NCBI GenBank assembly: GCA_027475525.1 | Contig: JAMWFC010000058.1 | Span: 62,001-126,000, forward strand | From: Macrolepiota albuminosa | Taxonomy: Eukaryota > Basidiomycota > Agaricomycetes > Agaricales > Agaricaceae | Reading direction: 5' to 3' | Length of the DNA: 64,000 bases | Shown here: piece by piece, positions 12,309 to 24,456 of the stretch | Position numbering within the stretch: the first letter of the stretch is position 1 | Layout of the letters: each line of letters begins with the position of its first letter | Made by a program: the position numbers and the translations under genes | Notes under the pieces: model-generated | Database searches by the model: none | Told to the model about the DNA's origin: nothing | Seen by the model: the letters and a program-made list of their open reading frames with translations, nothing else

Positions 12309-12898
12309 ATGTCTCTTCGTGCTCGAAACGCTCTGCGCGCCATTCGCCGCCCTGGTTGTCAGGTCCGCTCCTACACGTCCACTTCCGCAAGAGCCTCTTA
12401 CCTTGCTGAGCGCGAGGCTGTTGAGCACCACGCTCATGGTCTCTATCTTACACCTCTACATGCTTTCCCTTATTGACTCCACTTCGTAGAAACCACTGAC
12501 CTTTGGCGCAAAATAAGGTGTGTTTTGACAACGCTTGTTGTATAGCGTGTTTGCTGATCAATTCCTTTCCAGCTACTTTGTCTGCGCCCCTGCCAGTGTG
12601 TCTGTATTGTGTCCGAGTGTCCATGGTCTCTGACCTCTTCTAGTCGCTGTCTGTGTTGCATGGACCTACAACTCTGAATCAGAGCACAAACACCATCTTG
12701 AACATCTCCGAGCTGAGAACGACGGCAAGCTTCCTGAAATCCCGGCATACGAATATCTGAACAGGAGGAGCAAACCTTATCCATGGGGCATGAACAGTCT
12801 CTTCTTCAATCCAGAGGCTAGTCCTCCATTACTCTTAATCCAATGTTGATAAAGCTCACCCTCTTACACAGATGAACAAAGATATGTCTCAAGAGTAG
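12309..12898 (+). CDS. COX13: Cytochrome c oxidase subunit VIa (COX13/COX6A)
   Basis: Small nuclear-encoded subunit of respiratory complex IV in the mitochondrial inner membrane. The first exon gives a basic presequence (MSLRARNALRAIRRPG, RSYTSTSARASYLAE). Later exons encode TTDLWRKISYFVCAPA, then AVCVAWTYNSESEHK with the single membrane helix, HHLEHLRAENDGKLPEIP and the signature YEYLNRRSKPYPWGMNSLFFNPE. Four introns. The last step is uncertain: reading on gives a stop at 12847-12849 after a non-conserved tail, while a GC-AG intron (donor gctagt at 12817, acceptor at 12871) gives MNKDMSQE and a stop at 12896-12898, more like the family. I chose the second. Confidence 0.88.
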
Positions 12899-12973
12899 AT
12901 GAGTAGATATGTAGGGGTCAATGCCTCGAGTACCTGTATTCTATCAGCCACTACAATAGTGTCTCAATGCTTG

Positions 12974-15900
12974 CTACCAGTAGCGTCTCAGATCACGTTT
13001 TATACTTTCATACAGCGATCGGGTTTCTGCACGTCCAGCCTCTAGTTCCCGTAGGTATTGATCTATTGACCGGTCAATCCGGCCAACAGGGAACTCGCTT
13101 CGTGTAGATGACTGTGGTCGACTGGCCTCTTTTAACCAGTCTGATAGAAGGACCGCTATGTCTGAAGATATGGCTTGCACATTGGCCTGGTTATTGAAGG
13201 GCGGAACCTGGGAACGAGCTGAGCAAATGTATCGATGTCAGACTTTCGGCTTACCTGTGACTCATACATCTCATGGAACACATCCCAAACATCGGTGTAA
13301 GGGACCCCACACTCAATCAATATTCGTGGCGCCCAACCGAACACTACGACGTTCTTGTTCGCAAGTGTGAAACGGACAAGCAGTGTAGCAATAAATCCTG
13401 TGTTCGTAGTTTGGTTTACTTGGAGTAACGAGATACATAAAAAAGTATGCTCACGCAAAGGGAAGGCACTTTCGGAAGGGTAAAAGCGCTTTCCGAGGGG
13501 AACGACTCTTCCAAGGATTAAATCTGCTGTCTTAGCAGGGTCTGCTTCTTCCCTAAGAACTGCAGAATTTATGAGTTTAATTGGAGGTAAATAAAAGGAG
13601 AGTCATTACTTTCATCGAAAATCTGGTTCCAGATTGGTCGTACGATGCTTTCGTCGCGGTGTTCAGAGACGTGGAGACAGAGTAGTTTCATATCAACGAG
13701 ATCGAAGGGGATAGCATATAGTGTGTATAGCTGCAAACGTTTGTTATTAGAGTGTCAATGTTTTACATTGTCAATCCGATTTCACTTACATCTGTCATTG
13801 TGAAGAGTTGTTTGGACAACAAGTTAATTCTTTCACCGACTTCAGGAGCATCGTTGATATGAGGGGAAAGAACGTTATATATTTCCAATTGCACCTGCGC
13901 AACGTCAACCTTTTCTTCTAGATCGGTAAGGAAGGCTATAGCAGTTTCATGATGTCCAGTAGCAGATATTGGATGGGATTTTGCATTCCCAACAGCAAGC
14001 GTCAGATATTCTAACCTAGCAGGGAGTTCCAAGTCAAATCTGCGACGAGGTCAGCTATGATTTGTTACGCGTAGACGTGGGGCTCACTGAGTAGATTCTG
14101 CCAGGGTAGCCAGGACTTCAGCCGCGCGTAAAGACTGGCCATTCTTGACATAAAATTGCCACAAGAGTTGGAATTTCTGCACAGTGACAGGCTCCCGCTT
14201 TAAATGGGCTTCTAAAAATGTCGGACGCATCTAGATGAATATGGTCAAACCGGAACATTCGAAGGAGAAACTTCCATACCTCCAAAAGATCGTCAGCCAG
14301 TCCGCGACTGATGAGCCAATCATACAATGTAGAATGAAAGATTTCGTCTTCGCATGCGAAAGCAAGTTCATATGCATGGCTTCTAACAGCCTCTAGATCA
14401 CCATCTTGATAAAAGGGTTCTTGTCTCTGCGGTGCTTGGCTGACATTGCACTTGTTCTCAAATACAATAAGAGAATCAAGAACCAGATCGTAACACTGAA
14501 GCCGTTTTTGTGTGTATACCGTGCGTGGATCACCCACTTGAAGGGTAGCATGCCAAGCTTCAAGGCCGATGTTGTCTGGGTCCGATATCCGCGCACATGT
14601 CAGAGGCAGTTCAACAGCACCTCAAGCACATGAGTTAGCTCGGAATTAAACTGGATACTTGAACCAAAGTACCTCGTGCATAGTCCAGTTGTTGGTAATC
14701 TCCACAAACCTCTCTAAGCTTTTCAAACTCCAGAATTCGAGCACCCTTTGCAAAAAGCCTACAAGCCAAAATGAGTACAAAATTAGCGGCATAGGGAAAA
14801 AAGTGGCACCGTAGAGATTCTGCTAGCCAATTTTGTCTTTCAAGGGGATTTTTCGATTCAACAGCTTTCCGGACATTTTCCTTGGCCTAAAGCGATGTTT
14901 TCTCAGTTTTATGCGTCAAATAACAATTAGAATGTGACCTTATAGAGCATCACGTCATCAGTACTGCAGAACGAACCGCATTTGTGTTGTAAGATTTCAC
15001 TGATTGTGTCGACCTGGTGAAGTCATGAATTTGTCCCACCGGGTGAATCAATAGACTAACACTGATTTGTTGACCGATCTGCTGATCAATGATCACATTG
15101 ACTAGAGCTCGCGATATTGTCATGCCATCTTGACTTGTGATAAGGGTTTCAAAAGTTTGCGCTGCAATAAGTGTCTGGATTTCAGGATCACATCTGGAAA
15201 GGTCGTTAAATTGATGAGAAGGAAGGACTGTCAATGAAGCGTACTGTGATATGAGATCCCCAAGCATATAGTCATTCAAGAGGAGAACAAAAGAAAGCGC
15301 TTCTATGGTCCTTGACAGGAGGGAGATAATCTCAGAAACAGAGCTTTGTTCTGCCTGAAGGAACCATTAAATGGCACTGCACTGCAGAGAAAATAGTCAC
15401 GCACTCGCCATGCTTCCTGCTCTGCGACAGAAACACGATTGGACGATTCACTAGGGGATGAGTGGAAAACATGAGGATTTTTGTCCAAAAAGTCCTTCAG
15501 AAGGAACAAGTTCTTCTGAATGATGACGATCACATTCTCCGCGACAAACAACTTCTGCCGCCCGGCAATGCTGCAGTATAATGAGCTTGCTTCACTTGAA
15601 GAGACCGAGATGAATCTTACGCAGGCTGCGTTAGTTTTGCTTTCCAAAGCGGACGGATTAGCCGTGAGAAGTAAAGCGCTAGTCCTTCCCTTCGACCACT
15701 AAAGATGGCAACACCCTGACTATCAGCTTCACAAAAGGATGAGTTGAAAATATTCCAAAGAAAGATGTGGATAATCATACTTGTACCATAAGTGACCCTT
15801 TCTGTCCACGTCGGTCGTTCCCCAAGGTCGTAAAACGCCTGCTTCGCAACGGCAGTGATATCAGGCCGGGGAGTAGAGAGAGTACCAGTCTTAGACGTTG

Positions 15901-18001
15901 TTTCATCTTGGAAATCGAGGAAGGTATTCCCACATGCGAGCCCGAGAAGCATACAACACGTCTGATCACGTCCAAAACTATGCAATTGTCACATCGTCAG
16001 TTAGAACGTATCTCAGAATATAGAAAGACTAACCTATCACGGAACTCTATGAGTGGTTGTATTGTACCTTGTGATTGAAGTTCTTCAAGATCTGCTCTCA
16101 GAAAATCCACAGCTCGTCGTTTGACGAGGAATGAAATGCCACAATTAGTGAAAAACATGAATTGGCATGGTGCTTCCCCAAATTGTGTGGCGAGTTCATT
16201 AAGAGCGGACGGAGAAGGACCATCGATGACTCCAGGTGATGTGGAAGGTAGGAAGTGCCCCGTGGCCCAGGCTGTTCCAGCAATGGACGTCAATGCCGCA
16301 TACTCGGTCAAGGTTGGCCGTCCGTCAGCTATGGCGTTTCGATACGATTCTGATTGCGTTATTGTAGAAGAGGGCTGGGGAGGTAGATTGACCTGTCCGA
16401 TCGAACCGATCCTTGTAAGATCAGGTGACATGCAAAGAATATAATCATTGCCATCTCTATCACCTGGGTGGGATGCAACTGTCATTCCTCTGTAATAATT
16501 TGAATAAAGGAATTCGACAGTATGGAAGGGCCGAGGGGCAGGCTGAGCCTGGGATTGAGGAACTCCATATAGGCCTGGAGTAGGTCTGACCTGCTTTGTT
16601 AGAGTATCCGGATGTATCAGATTTGCTGGAGGTAACCGGACATGAAGGAGTTGGATAGGTCGTGTATAGCTGGTGCTTGAGGATGGACCATAATAATTTG
16701 GTATACTCTGAGGACCAAAGTACAGCCGCACACCATTATTTGACATTATGAAGAACTGGATGCCAGATCGAGATTCAGCGGGATCAATGACATGCAGCGA
16801 CTTCAGTTCGAATTTATCGCGCGTTAGAGCTGGATGGCCCGCAGCTTTATCTTGAGCTGCCTTGAATAGATTTGTGACCGTCTGCAAGTGTTGGACAGAC
16901 TTTTGGCCGTTAGTTCTATAAATGGAGACGCTATCTGTAGTCATCGCATAGAAACATTTCCTGCCATTGTCGACAACAAGAAGAGTATTTTTATCTAAGA
17001 GAGTTGATCAGTGCACCAGATGGAACCTGCAGTCTCGCTTACCTTCTGGTCTAAGAGCTGTGAACCGGGGAAGAAGGCTTGAAACGCCACTAACAGAGTG
17101 ATTGATAATTTGAATCCGCTTTCCAAACCAGGATTCGTTCTCTTGATAGTGCAATTCGTATAAACATCCATCCTGTACACCACACATAAAAATTCGACCA
17201 TCTTCGGTACCAATTATAGATGTCATCTCGACATCTGTATTCACTTTCAGATCTGTGGCATAAAGCTTGAGATCACGAAAGGCACGACCCTTTCCTCGAG
17301 ATGAATCGAAGGAGAGGCCAAGGAGGAAGATGGATAAAGGAGTTGTAACGACAAAAAGGTTCGTTATTTCGTCAATGAACATGCCCTTTTTTGGTTTGAC
17401 CAGACGGACATCCGCAATAACATCTTCCCGTTCTTCCCAGAAAGAGCTGGTTTCATTTCTGGAAACGATCGTAGTAAGATTAAGAAATTTTAGCAAATAC
17501 AAAGGCAAACCCATCGACGTAGTCCCAAAAGAAGAGCTTGTGGTCAAAGGATATCCATGCTCGTTCGATCTCAGGCATCAGTCCCACGTGTGATACTCCG
17601 GATACCGCTGGATAACCTATGAAGCACTCACAAAAATGAATTACTGCAAGGAAGACTTACCATTGAAATGCTCGAATAAATCCTCCGGGATGCCTACGAA
17701 CTTCCTTTTTTGAAACGGTGCACGATAATCATTCGGATAAACTGTGTACGACGCCGAAACATGTCCAGAGGCTGTAAGTTCCGTTAGACAACATCAAAAG
17801 AGATGTATCAGTAGCCGCACAAGACGCTAGGGTATCACCCAAGTCGGGAATGATTGTTACATCCCTCGTTATGCGTTCCTGCACCACTCGGGCCGCGTTT
17901 TGTAACGCCAGAATATCTACAAGCTCCGGCTGAGCAGACCGCACGGTACCTTTGCCTGAGTTCGAGCCATAAGAGCGAGACGGAGCAAAGACCGAGGTCA
18001 T
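12974..18001 (-). CDS. Nucleoporin Nup157/Nup170 (Nup155 family)
   Basis: Inner-ring scaffold nucleoporin of the nuclear pore complex. The N-terminal half is a beta-propeller region: the start MTSVFAPSRSYGSNS, then ARVVQERITRDVTIIPDLGD, the YPNDYRAPFQKRKFVGIPEDLFEHF block after an intron, HVGLMPEIERAWISFDHKLFFWDY, and EMTSIIGTEDGRIFMCGVQDG with LYELHYQ; these are diagnostic of Nup155/170. The C-terminal half (about 15650 to 12974) is alpha-helical, including DYMLGDLISQYASLTVLPS, WKFLLRM and the last exon ending KRDLRRYW. Many short introns. It converges with COX13, whose end is about 75 bp away, and is the last host gene before the transposon block. Confidence 0.92.
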
Positions 18002-18944
18002 TAGTAGTAGTGGCAGGTCGAGAAGATCCCAACTTCGCCAAGTTTTGAACTTACTCGAGAGGGTTGAGAACGCGTTTGATCAAATAGGCACGTGATAGGT
18101 CCGTGGACCATATCATAACTTTTTGAAAAAAAAATTTCTTTTTCGATGATAGATATACATAAAACAAAAGAAGAGGCCTTATCATGTGTTTATTTGCGTG
18201 GGGGCAAGGCGCTTCTGCTAACTGACGTTAGCTAGTCTGATACTGTGTGAGCCAGCTTGGGGCATGGGATTTATCATTGAAGTTCCAGTCACCGATTTTT
18301 CATGCCCTCTATCCCGCGACGTTCTCTCGAGTGCCCTTTGTCTCCTACCTGTCCAAGTGCAGATAGAATTATTTTCAAAGATAAACATACCACTTGTCTT
18401 GTGGCACTATTTCTTAGAACAATTGAGCTACTAATTTAAGACCTAATGTACTGTGGTATCATTAATTATTAATCATTCTCAAAACTGTTTTCTATGTCCT
18501 CTCTCAAGTACAACTTGAGTTTTTTCAGACAATGATGATGCTCCAAAGGTATTAAGTGCTGTCAGATATGATAGCTATGTAGCACAAATATTGTGCACAT
18601 TTATAATGTTGAAAAGCAGCGGTATATAATAGGCTGTGCTTGATAACACCAAAGTGAGTGATCTGAATGGTATCTGTCAAGCCAAAAGCACTTGTGAAAT
18701 AACAATGATAAATGCAGAATGAAGTTTGCAAAGTTCTTGTGCCCATAAGCAGCATCAATAATAATGGAGACAAAGGTTCTAGACAAAACAAGCCTAAGCC
18801 ATGGTAAGCACAAAACTGCTGCTTACAGTAGTAGAGGAGAAAATGGTGTATATGAAAAGAAAGTTCATTGTTACACACAGAAGTCTTCTACTATTTTTTA
18901 TACTACTGCAAGTCAGTATAAAGAAAAATTTTCATCTCTATAAC
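18002..18944. other. Transition from gene island to repeat block, no gene
   Basis: AT-richer than the genes to the left. It holds the Nup170 5' flank and, from about 18400, sequence that resembles decayed transposon DNA but cannot be assigned to a family. ORFs at 18552-18878 lack known motifs. Confidence 0.4.
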
Positions 18945-19109
18945 TGTCAGGGGACTCCTTTTCTGGCACTCCCTTGGCACCTTCTGGCCTCTTCAGCAGC
19001 TCTCCAGCACTCCCAGGATTTCTCCAAACCCTGCCAGAGGCTCTTGGAGCCTCTCTGATTTGTCTTAGAGTAAGTTCAAAGTACTGTACAGTCATTCCCA
19101 TGCCACTAC
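18945..19109 (+). repeat. Truncated LTR fragment (E-like, plus orientation)
   Basis: Begins TGTCAGGGGACTCC, the same start as the reverse complement of the LTRs at 19606-19915 and 22177-22738, and stops where another LTR-like fragment begins (tgataggaccc at 19110). Only the first part of the LTR is visible. Confidence 0.6.
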
Positions 19110-19430
19110 TGATAGGACCCTACACAGGCTAAGCACACCAATGGCAGGCCATGGCAGGTCAGCATCAGCTCTAGATACATTGGAACATGTGATCCAAATG
19201 TGGCACATATGATTTATCCATTTTAGGCCATACCCAATAGCCATGCATGGCAAGTGATAGATCTGATCAGTGATAGTGCCAGTGGCAGCTGGAATGACAG
19301 CACTTACAAGTAAGAATGATAGCATTTTTCTGTAACTGACAGCTTGGCATTTCATCTTGGTGCCCTCTATTCTCTTAGGCAGACAGCAGTCTTGTAGACT
19401 TTTTACTATTTAGTTTAATTTACAGCATCT
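19110..19430 (+). repeat. Degenerate fragment of an element-A-type LTR
   Basis: Aligns by eye to the start of the element A LTRs at 23543 and 56544 (tgataggaccc, agccatgcatggcaag, gatagtgcc, gacagcttggc), but many C and G positions are now T and A. The right limit is uncertain. Confidence 0.6.
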
Positions 19431-19605
19431 ACTTATGTATCTAGTTGCAGGCACTCCATCTTCTAACTCACTCTGGCTAAATGTGGAAATCAAGATTATA
19501 GACATCTAGCAGACTCAAAATGTAGTGGTCCTCCTCAACTTGGAGGCCACAGGACTGTTTGTGGATATCAGCTATGTAAACTGCCAATAGCTCACCACTT
19601 GACTC

Positions 19606-19915
19606 TGTAAGGGCAATCTCCAGAGGTTGTGGCTAAGTCATACAACTGGCAGAGGGAAATCCGAAGTTTATTAGAGACAGTAAATACAACAGGGAAATAA
19701 CTAAACCTGGCAGAGAGAAATCTGAAGAGAACAAGTCTAAGGATTCCTCTGCCATAGCATGGTGCATCAGTGCAGGAGGCAGAGGTGTGAAAATGACTGT
19801 ACAGTACTATGGCATGGGAGCATCCTGGAGAAATCCAATGAAGGGCAGGCTGTCCCAGAGATCTCCAGGGACTGCCAGAGAACTCTAGGTGGCTGAAAAA
19901 GAAAGTCCCCTGACA
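19606..19915 (-). repeat. Solo LTR, 310 bp, with TSD gactc
   Basis: Runs from tgtaagggcaatc to cccctgaca (TG...CA ends), flanked by perfect 5-bp duplications gactc at 19601-19605 and 19916-19920. Related to the E-family LTR in its terminal regions. No internal coding is adjacent, so this is a recombination remnant of a full element. Confidence 0.8.
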
Positions 19916-20047
19916 GACTCCTCTTGTCCCCAATCCTGGTCACAACATTGATGGCACTCCCAATGAAGCTGGCTCTATCTACTCTATAGTGGACCTGGTC
20001 CTGTGTTACAAGTCTCATGTGGAGCATGCCACCTATGCCATCACTAG

Positions 20048-20642
20048 TGTAAGGGCAACCTTTAGAGGCTGTGGCTCAGTCACACAGCTGGCAGAGGGAG
20101 ATCCAAAGTGTATTAGAATATATACTGACAATATCAATCTAGAGGCTGTGGCTCAGTCACACAGCTGGCAGAGGGAGATCCAAAGTGTATTAGAATATAT
20201 ACTGACAATATCAAGATAGCTACTCACCTGGCAGAGGGAGATCCAAAGAGAACAAGTCTGGGGATTCCCTATGCCAGGTTGGACGCTTCTGGGGCCTCTG
20301 AAGTGTGGGAAACAACTGTACAGTACAACAAAACCTTAAAAACTCGAAAATTGACTAACCAAACAAGTGTGCAAACAAGGGAGGAAAACTCCAGACTTTA
20401 GAAGTCAGAAAGGCAAACTCTGGCTTATCTAAGCAGCCTGGAGCGGTGCTGAAGGGCCCACACTTGTCTGAGTGATAGCTAAAGAACCAGAGCACCTCAA
20501 AGGTTGAGAATAGTACTAACAGATAGTGTTGAAAAAGTAGTAACAGCAAAATGAGAGAATGATAGAAGAAATAAGGAAGTGAATGGAAGGAAAGTGAAGA
20601 AATAAAGAGTGAAAGAAGAAAGGAATGAGGAGTCCCCTGACA
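20048..20642 (-). repeat. Solo LTR of E family with TSD actag
   Basis: Starts tgtaagggcaacc and ends agtcccctgaca, flanked on both sides by actag (20043-20047, 20643-20647). Closely related to the LTR of element E at 22177. It includes one 77-bp tandem duplication (20064/20141). Confidence 0.85.
20064..20217. repeat. 77-bp tandem duplication
   Basis: The segment starting agaggctgtggctcag at 20064 starts again at 20141. Exact over about 74 bp. One of eleven period-77 duplications in the repeat block. Confidence 0.85.
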
Positions 20643-20803
20643 ACTAGCTTCAGGAAGCAGGACATGATCTTGGGGTTCACTTGGCTCTGAGAGCACAATC
20701 CACAGATTGACTAGATCAAAAGAGAGGTGAGTATGAGTCAATGTCTCCTGCATAGAGGAAGCAAAAAAAGAGCGGCACACTGTAGTGCAGGAATGTGCAG
20801 CTA

Positions 20804-22176
20804 CAGTGGCTCAAAAAAGTGTCCCAATGCTTCATAGTTTTTGAAACATGGCATTGCCATGTAAGATTGGAAGTACCTACAATTTTGAATATTTCATGTA
20901 TGTAAAGTACCATGGCATTGTAGCTACTGATCTCATCTAGGATTATATAATTTGAATCAAGACTGATAGAATAATAGCCATTTTAAAATATCCACTTATT
21001 AAGACACTTTTTTGAGAATTTCTAATTTTAGTATCTAGCACTTTGTATGTCCTCTATTTGCTTTGATAACCACTTGAATCCTTTTAAGCATGCTTTTTAT
21101 CAGTCCTTGGCATACTTCTGGTGGTATTTCATCCTACTCCTTTGCAACCCTCTCCCACAATTCATGCATACCATGAGGAGGTATTTCATACTGCCTAAGC
21201 TGCTTCTTGAGGTACTTCCAGAGATGTTCAAGATCAGGAGACTGAGCTGGCCACCAGAGGACATCAAAGTTGTTGTCTTCAAACTACTTGTCAGCCCTCT
21301 TAAAGTTGTGTTTGGGGTCAATTGTCCTGTTGAAAATAGTAGACACCCTCCTCCATCTCCAACTTCTCAAAGCTTTCTTTTGCTCCATCATCCAAAATTT
21401 CACAGTACTGCTCTGCATCTATAATCTTCACTACTTCTACCAGCTTTCCTACCCTATTCCAACCCATACAGCCTCATACCATAAGAATATTTCCTCCTCC
21501 ATGCTTCACAGTATATAGGTGTAGTTGTTTGGTCTAAAATGCTTTCCCCTCATAGCTTCCACATATACTGCTTCTCATCTGACCCAATCTTGTTGATCTT
21601 TGTTTCATTTGTTCACAACATCCTTTTCCAGTCTTTCACAGTCCAGTTCTGATGCTCCCAAGCCCATTTAAGCTGTAGTTGCCAATGACTAGCTTTAAGC
21701 ATAGGAACTTTCCTTTTCATAGCAGATCAATACCCCTCATTCTTCAGCACATTCTGGACAGGCTGAGGAGAAACAGGGTTGAAACTGATGTTGTTGATAA
21801 AATTGATGGCCTAGACAGCTGTATCAAGTCTCCCAGTTGAAATTTGTCAAACAATAGCCTGTTTATCATGTGGAGTAAGCTTAGCAGGACAGCCTCTAGA
21901 ATTATTTTCCTTGTCCACCTCCAACTTTCTACTGATCCTCCCAATAGTAGACTTCTCTAGACCAGTTTCAGCCTCAATCTGGGACAGAGAATACTCTTCA
22001 GCAAGAAGAGAAGCAATAACAGAGCATTGTGCAGGAGGAGTAACTTTCATGATAGTAGTTGAAGGCCAAGATGTGGTTCAACCAGCTTGAACTATTCCCA
22101 AATATATCTAAACATGGTCACATGACTTGGTTTATATTCCCACATGCAACTTACTCTTTATTTCTGAGTAGAATAT
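20804..22176 (-). mobile_element. Tc1/mariner DNA transposon, interrupted on the right by element E
   Basis: The left terminus CAGTGGCTCAAAAAAGTG at 20804 is preceded by the TA target dinucleotide (20802-20803) and is the usual Tc1-type inverted-repeat start. A decayed transposase lies on the minus strand. No matching right terminal repeat is found before 22177, where the E LTR begins; the missing end is expected beyond the other end of E, outside the window. Confidence 0.75.
20990..22050 (-). pseudogene. Tc1/mariner transposase, degenerate
   Basis: Catalyses cut-and-paste transposition in intact relatives. The N-terminus has the paired helix-turn-helix DNA-binding region (CSVIASLLAEEYSLSQIE, GLEKSTIGRISRKL, then GCPAKLTPHDKQAIV). 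Further on, recognisable but frame-broken pieces match the catalytic domain: WEHQNWTVKDWKRMLWTNE, YSYGMRLYG and, near 21100-21320 in another frame, a shifted form of the usual SPDLNPLEHLWKYLKK region. Several stops and frameshifts; clearly non-functional. Confidence 0.8.
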
Positions 22177-22738
22177 TGTAAGGGCGACCTCTAGAGGCTG
22201 TGGCTCAGTCACACAGCTGGCAGAGGGAGATCCAAAGTGTATTAGAATATATACTGACAATATCATGATAGCTACTCACCTGGCAGAGGGAGATCCAAAG
22301 TGTATTAGAATCTATACTGACAATATCATGATAGCTACTTACCTGGCAGAGGGAGATCCAAAGAAAACAAGTCTAGAGATTTCCTATGCCAGGGTTGGAC
22401 ACTTCTGGGGCCTCTGAAGCATGGAAAACAACTGTACAGTACAACAAAACCTTAAAAACTTGAAAATTGCCTACACAAACAATTGCACAAATAAGAGGCA
22501 AACTCTGGCAAACTCTGGCTTATATAAGCAGTCTGGAAGTGGTGCTGAGGGGCCCACACTTGTCTGAATGGTAGCTAAAGAACCAGAGCACCTCAAGGGC
22601 TGAGAGTAGTACTAACAGATAGTGTTGAAAGAATAGAAACAGTAAAATAAAATAATGTCAGAAGAAATAAGAGAATGAATGAAGGGAGAGTGAAGAGATA
22701 AAGAGTGAGAAAAGAAAGAAATGAGGAGTCCTCTGACA
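22177..22738 (-). repeat. 3' LTR of gypsy element E, 562 bp
   Basis: Runs tgtaagggcgacc to gagtcctctgaca on the plus strand. On the minus strand it begins TGTCAGAGGACTCC and is preceded by a polypurine tract (AGAGGGGGGATGA). It contains two natural copies of a 63-bp unit (around 22236 and 22299), also found in part in the solo LTR at 20048. Confidence 0.85.
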
Positions 22739-23132
22739 TCATCCCCCCTCTAGAGCATGGTGTCTTGACGTGCTAGATAGAAGTAGTTCTGAATGGCCTG
22801 GTCTATCTTGGAAAGAGAATAGAGGCCTCTGATTGTCCGGAGAGTGTTGAGATGCTGTTGATAGAATTTCCAGACCAAGGCAGGGGCATGGACATTCTCT
22901 TGTGGCTCCCAGGAGATGTCCTCGATTCCATGGCCCTTCCACTTGACCTTGAACTGAAGCTTGTTCTTAAAGAGTTGGCTGTCTAGGATCTGTTCCACTT
23001 TGTACTCTTCTTGGTTGTTTACCAGAACCGGAGGTGGAGGTGGCTGTGGACGTCAACCTGGGATTGGATTTTCTGAAGCTGGAGAGAGCTTCACCACATT
23101 GAAGACTGGATGGAGTCAACTCATTCTACTAG
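22739..23132 (-). pseudogene. Element E integrase C-terminus with chromodomain
   Basis: End of a Ty3/gypsy polyprotein: the FHPVFNVVKLSP segment, a Pro-rich linker interrupted by a TGA, then a chromodomain (EEYKVEQILDSQ, LQFKVKWKGHG, DISWEPQENV) ending just before the polypurine tract. Chromodomains guide integration to modified histones in chromoviruses. The rest of E is separated from this piece by element C, inserted at 23132/23133. Confidence 0.85.
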
Positions 23133-23442
23133 TGTAACAAAGTTACAGGAATTGTGAGCTTAGTGTTCACACTGCACAGAATCAGACCAGTCCGGTCTAT
23201 TGACTATGAAGTACAAAACAAAAATAAGCTGCTTTGTAAGCAGCTGGTAAACTAATTATATAGTAATGTAAATTAATATTATATTATAATAAATATAATA
23301 TAATAGTGTCTACTGTAAAGTAAGTAAAGCTATGTGGCCAACGCCACATAGCATATTATATTATAATAAATATAATATAATAGTGTCTACTGTAAAGTAA
23401 GTAAAGCTATGTGGCCAACGCCACATAGCGGACTATGCTACA
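23133..23442 (-). repeat. 3' LTR of element C
   Basis: Plus-strand ends tgtaacaaagttac and ggactatgctaca. Parallel in layout to the 176-bp B LTR and followed (minus-strand upstream) by the same kind of polypurine tract, GATTGGGGGGTG. It includes a 77-bp tandem duplication; without it about 233 bp. Flanked on the left by actag, a candidate target duplication. Confidence 0.75.
23276..23430. repeat. 77-bp tandem duplication inside C LTR
   Basis: The segment starting atattatattataata at 23276 recurs at 23353, both ending in ccacatagc. Contains a palindromic gctatgtggc / gccacatagc pair. Confidence 0.85.
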
Positions 23443-23487
23443 CACCCCCCAATCAGACTGAGCTACGGTCTTGAGATAATATGACGG

Positions 23488-23542
23488 TCATGCCGTCGGT
23501 AAGTCAGGGACGGGGGCAATGGGAGAGTCTCCAGGCTCCCGG
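23488..23542 (-). pseudogene. C-terminal tail of the element C accessory protein
   Basis: Last codons of the reading frame at 57564-58541 (EPGDSPIAPVPDLPTA then TGA), cut off from it by insertion of element A. The rejoined frame is the best proof that A landed in this ORF. Confidence 0.8.
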
Positions 23543-24456
23543 TGATAGGACCCCATACAGGATCAGCGCATCAACGGCAGGCTCGGCACTGGCTCCGGAA
23601 ATCTTGCCGCACTCGTTCCAAACTTAGCGCACGCGTTCTACCTATTTTAAGCCATTCCCGATGGCCGGACATGGCAAGAAGCAGATCCAATCAATGATAG
23701 CGCCGACGGCAGCAAGAATGACAACTGACAGATGGCATCAGTCACTGACGACAGCGCTTAGGGAGAAGCCTGATGATCTATCAAACACTGACGGACAGCT
23801 TGGCGTTTGACCTTGGCGTTTGACACCGCTTAGCGTCTCGATTTGGCGCCTGACATCGCTAAGCACTTTGGACAGACAGAAGGGTGATGAATTGATGGTT
23901 TAGCACCACGATCTGCCGCCTGGTGGCGCCAAGGGTCTTGAAAAGACGGTAGGGATCTGAAACCGTTGGAGCTACCCCTATGAAATTTTCCAGTTTACCG
24001 CACTTTGGCGATGGTTGGTCACTGGCGACGGTGAACTCCTTGTAATATATATACTTACCGACTTGTACATACGGCATCAGATGAATAGACCAGAGTTTCC
24101 TCCTTACTTCAGTCTCTCTCTTACGCTCAAGAGCTCATTTACGGTCGGCAACGTCGAACTCGTCAGCAGTTGCAGACTCTCACTAAACTTCGACTTATTC
24201 GCGCCTTGCAACTACGGCAGGCATTATCGACGCTTAGACCTCGCTAAGCTTACCGTGCTCTTGCCGTTGACCTTGCCGTGTTCACTTACCGCTCTTTTCT
24301 TAGGCGCTTTACCTTAGCGCTTGACACTTGCTGACCCCGTTACCGACTTTCCTCTTTTTCACAGGCGCGTTCTCTGGGACCTGCCTGGGACTCCCCATAC
24401 TACTTTTAGCGTGCCCAAACGCAAGCTCTTGGTACGGTAACACTTTGGTTACATTT
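23543..24456 (+). repeat. 5' LTR of element A, left part
   Basis: Matches the 3' LTR at 56544-57563 except scattered transitions and one 77-bp duplication in the 3' copy. Interrupted by element B; its last 29 bp lie at 36024-36052. Total length is 943 bp, exactly 77 less than the 3' LTR. Confidence 0.9.
24452..24456. other. Target-site duplication of element B (cattt)
   Basis: The 5 bases cattt occur immediately left of B and again at 36019-36023. Removing B and one copy restores the sequence seen in the intact A 3' LTR at 57530-57540. Confidence 0.9.

Noticed and set aside
18945..23132. CRISPR-like array from repeated gctactcacctggcagagggagatcc units
   Set aside because: Eukaryotic context; units are contiguous LTR minisatellites without spacers.
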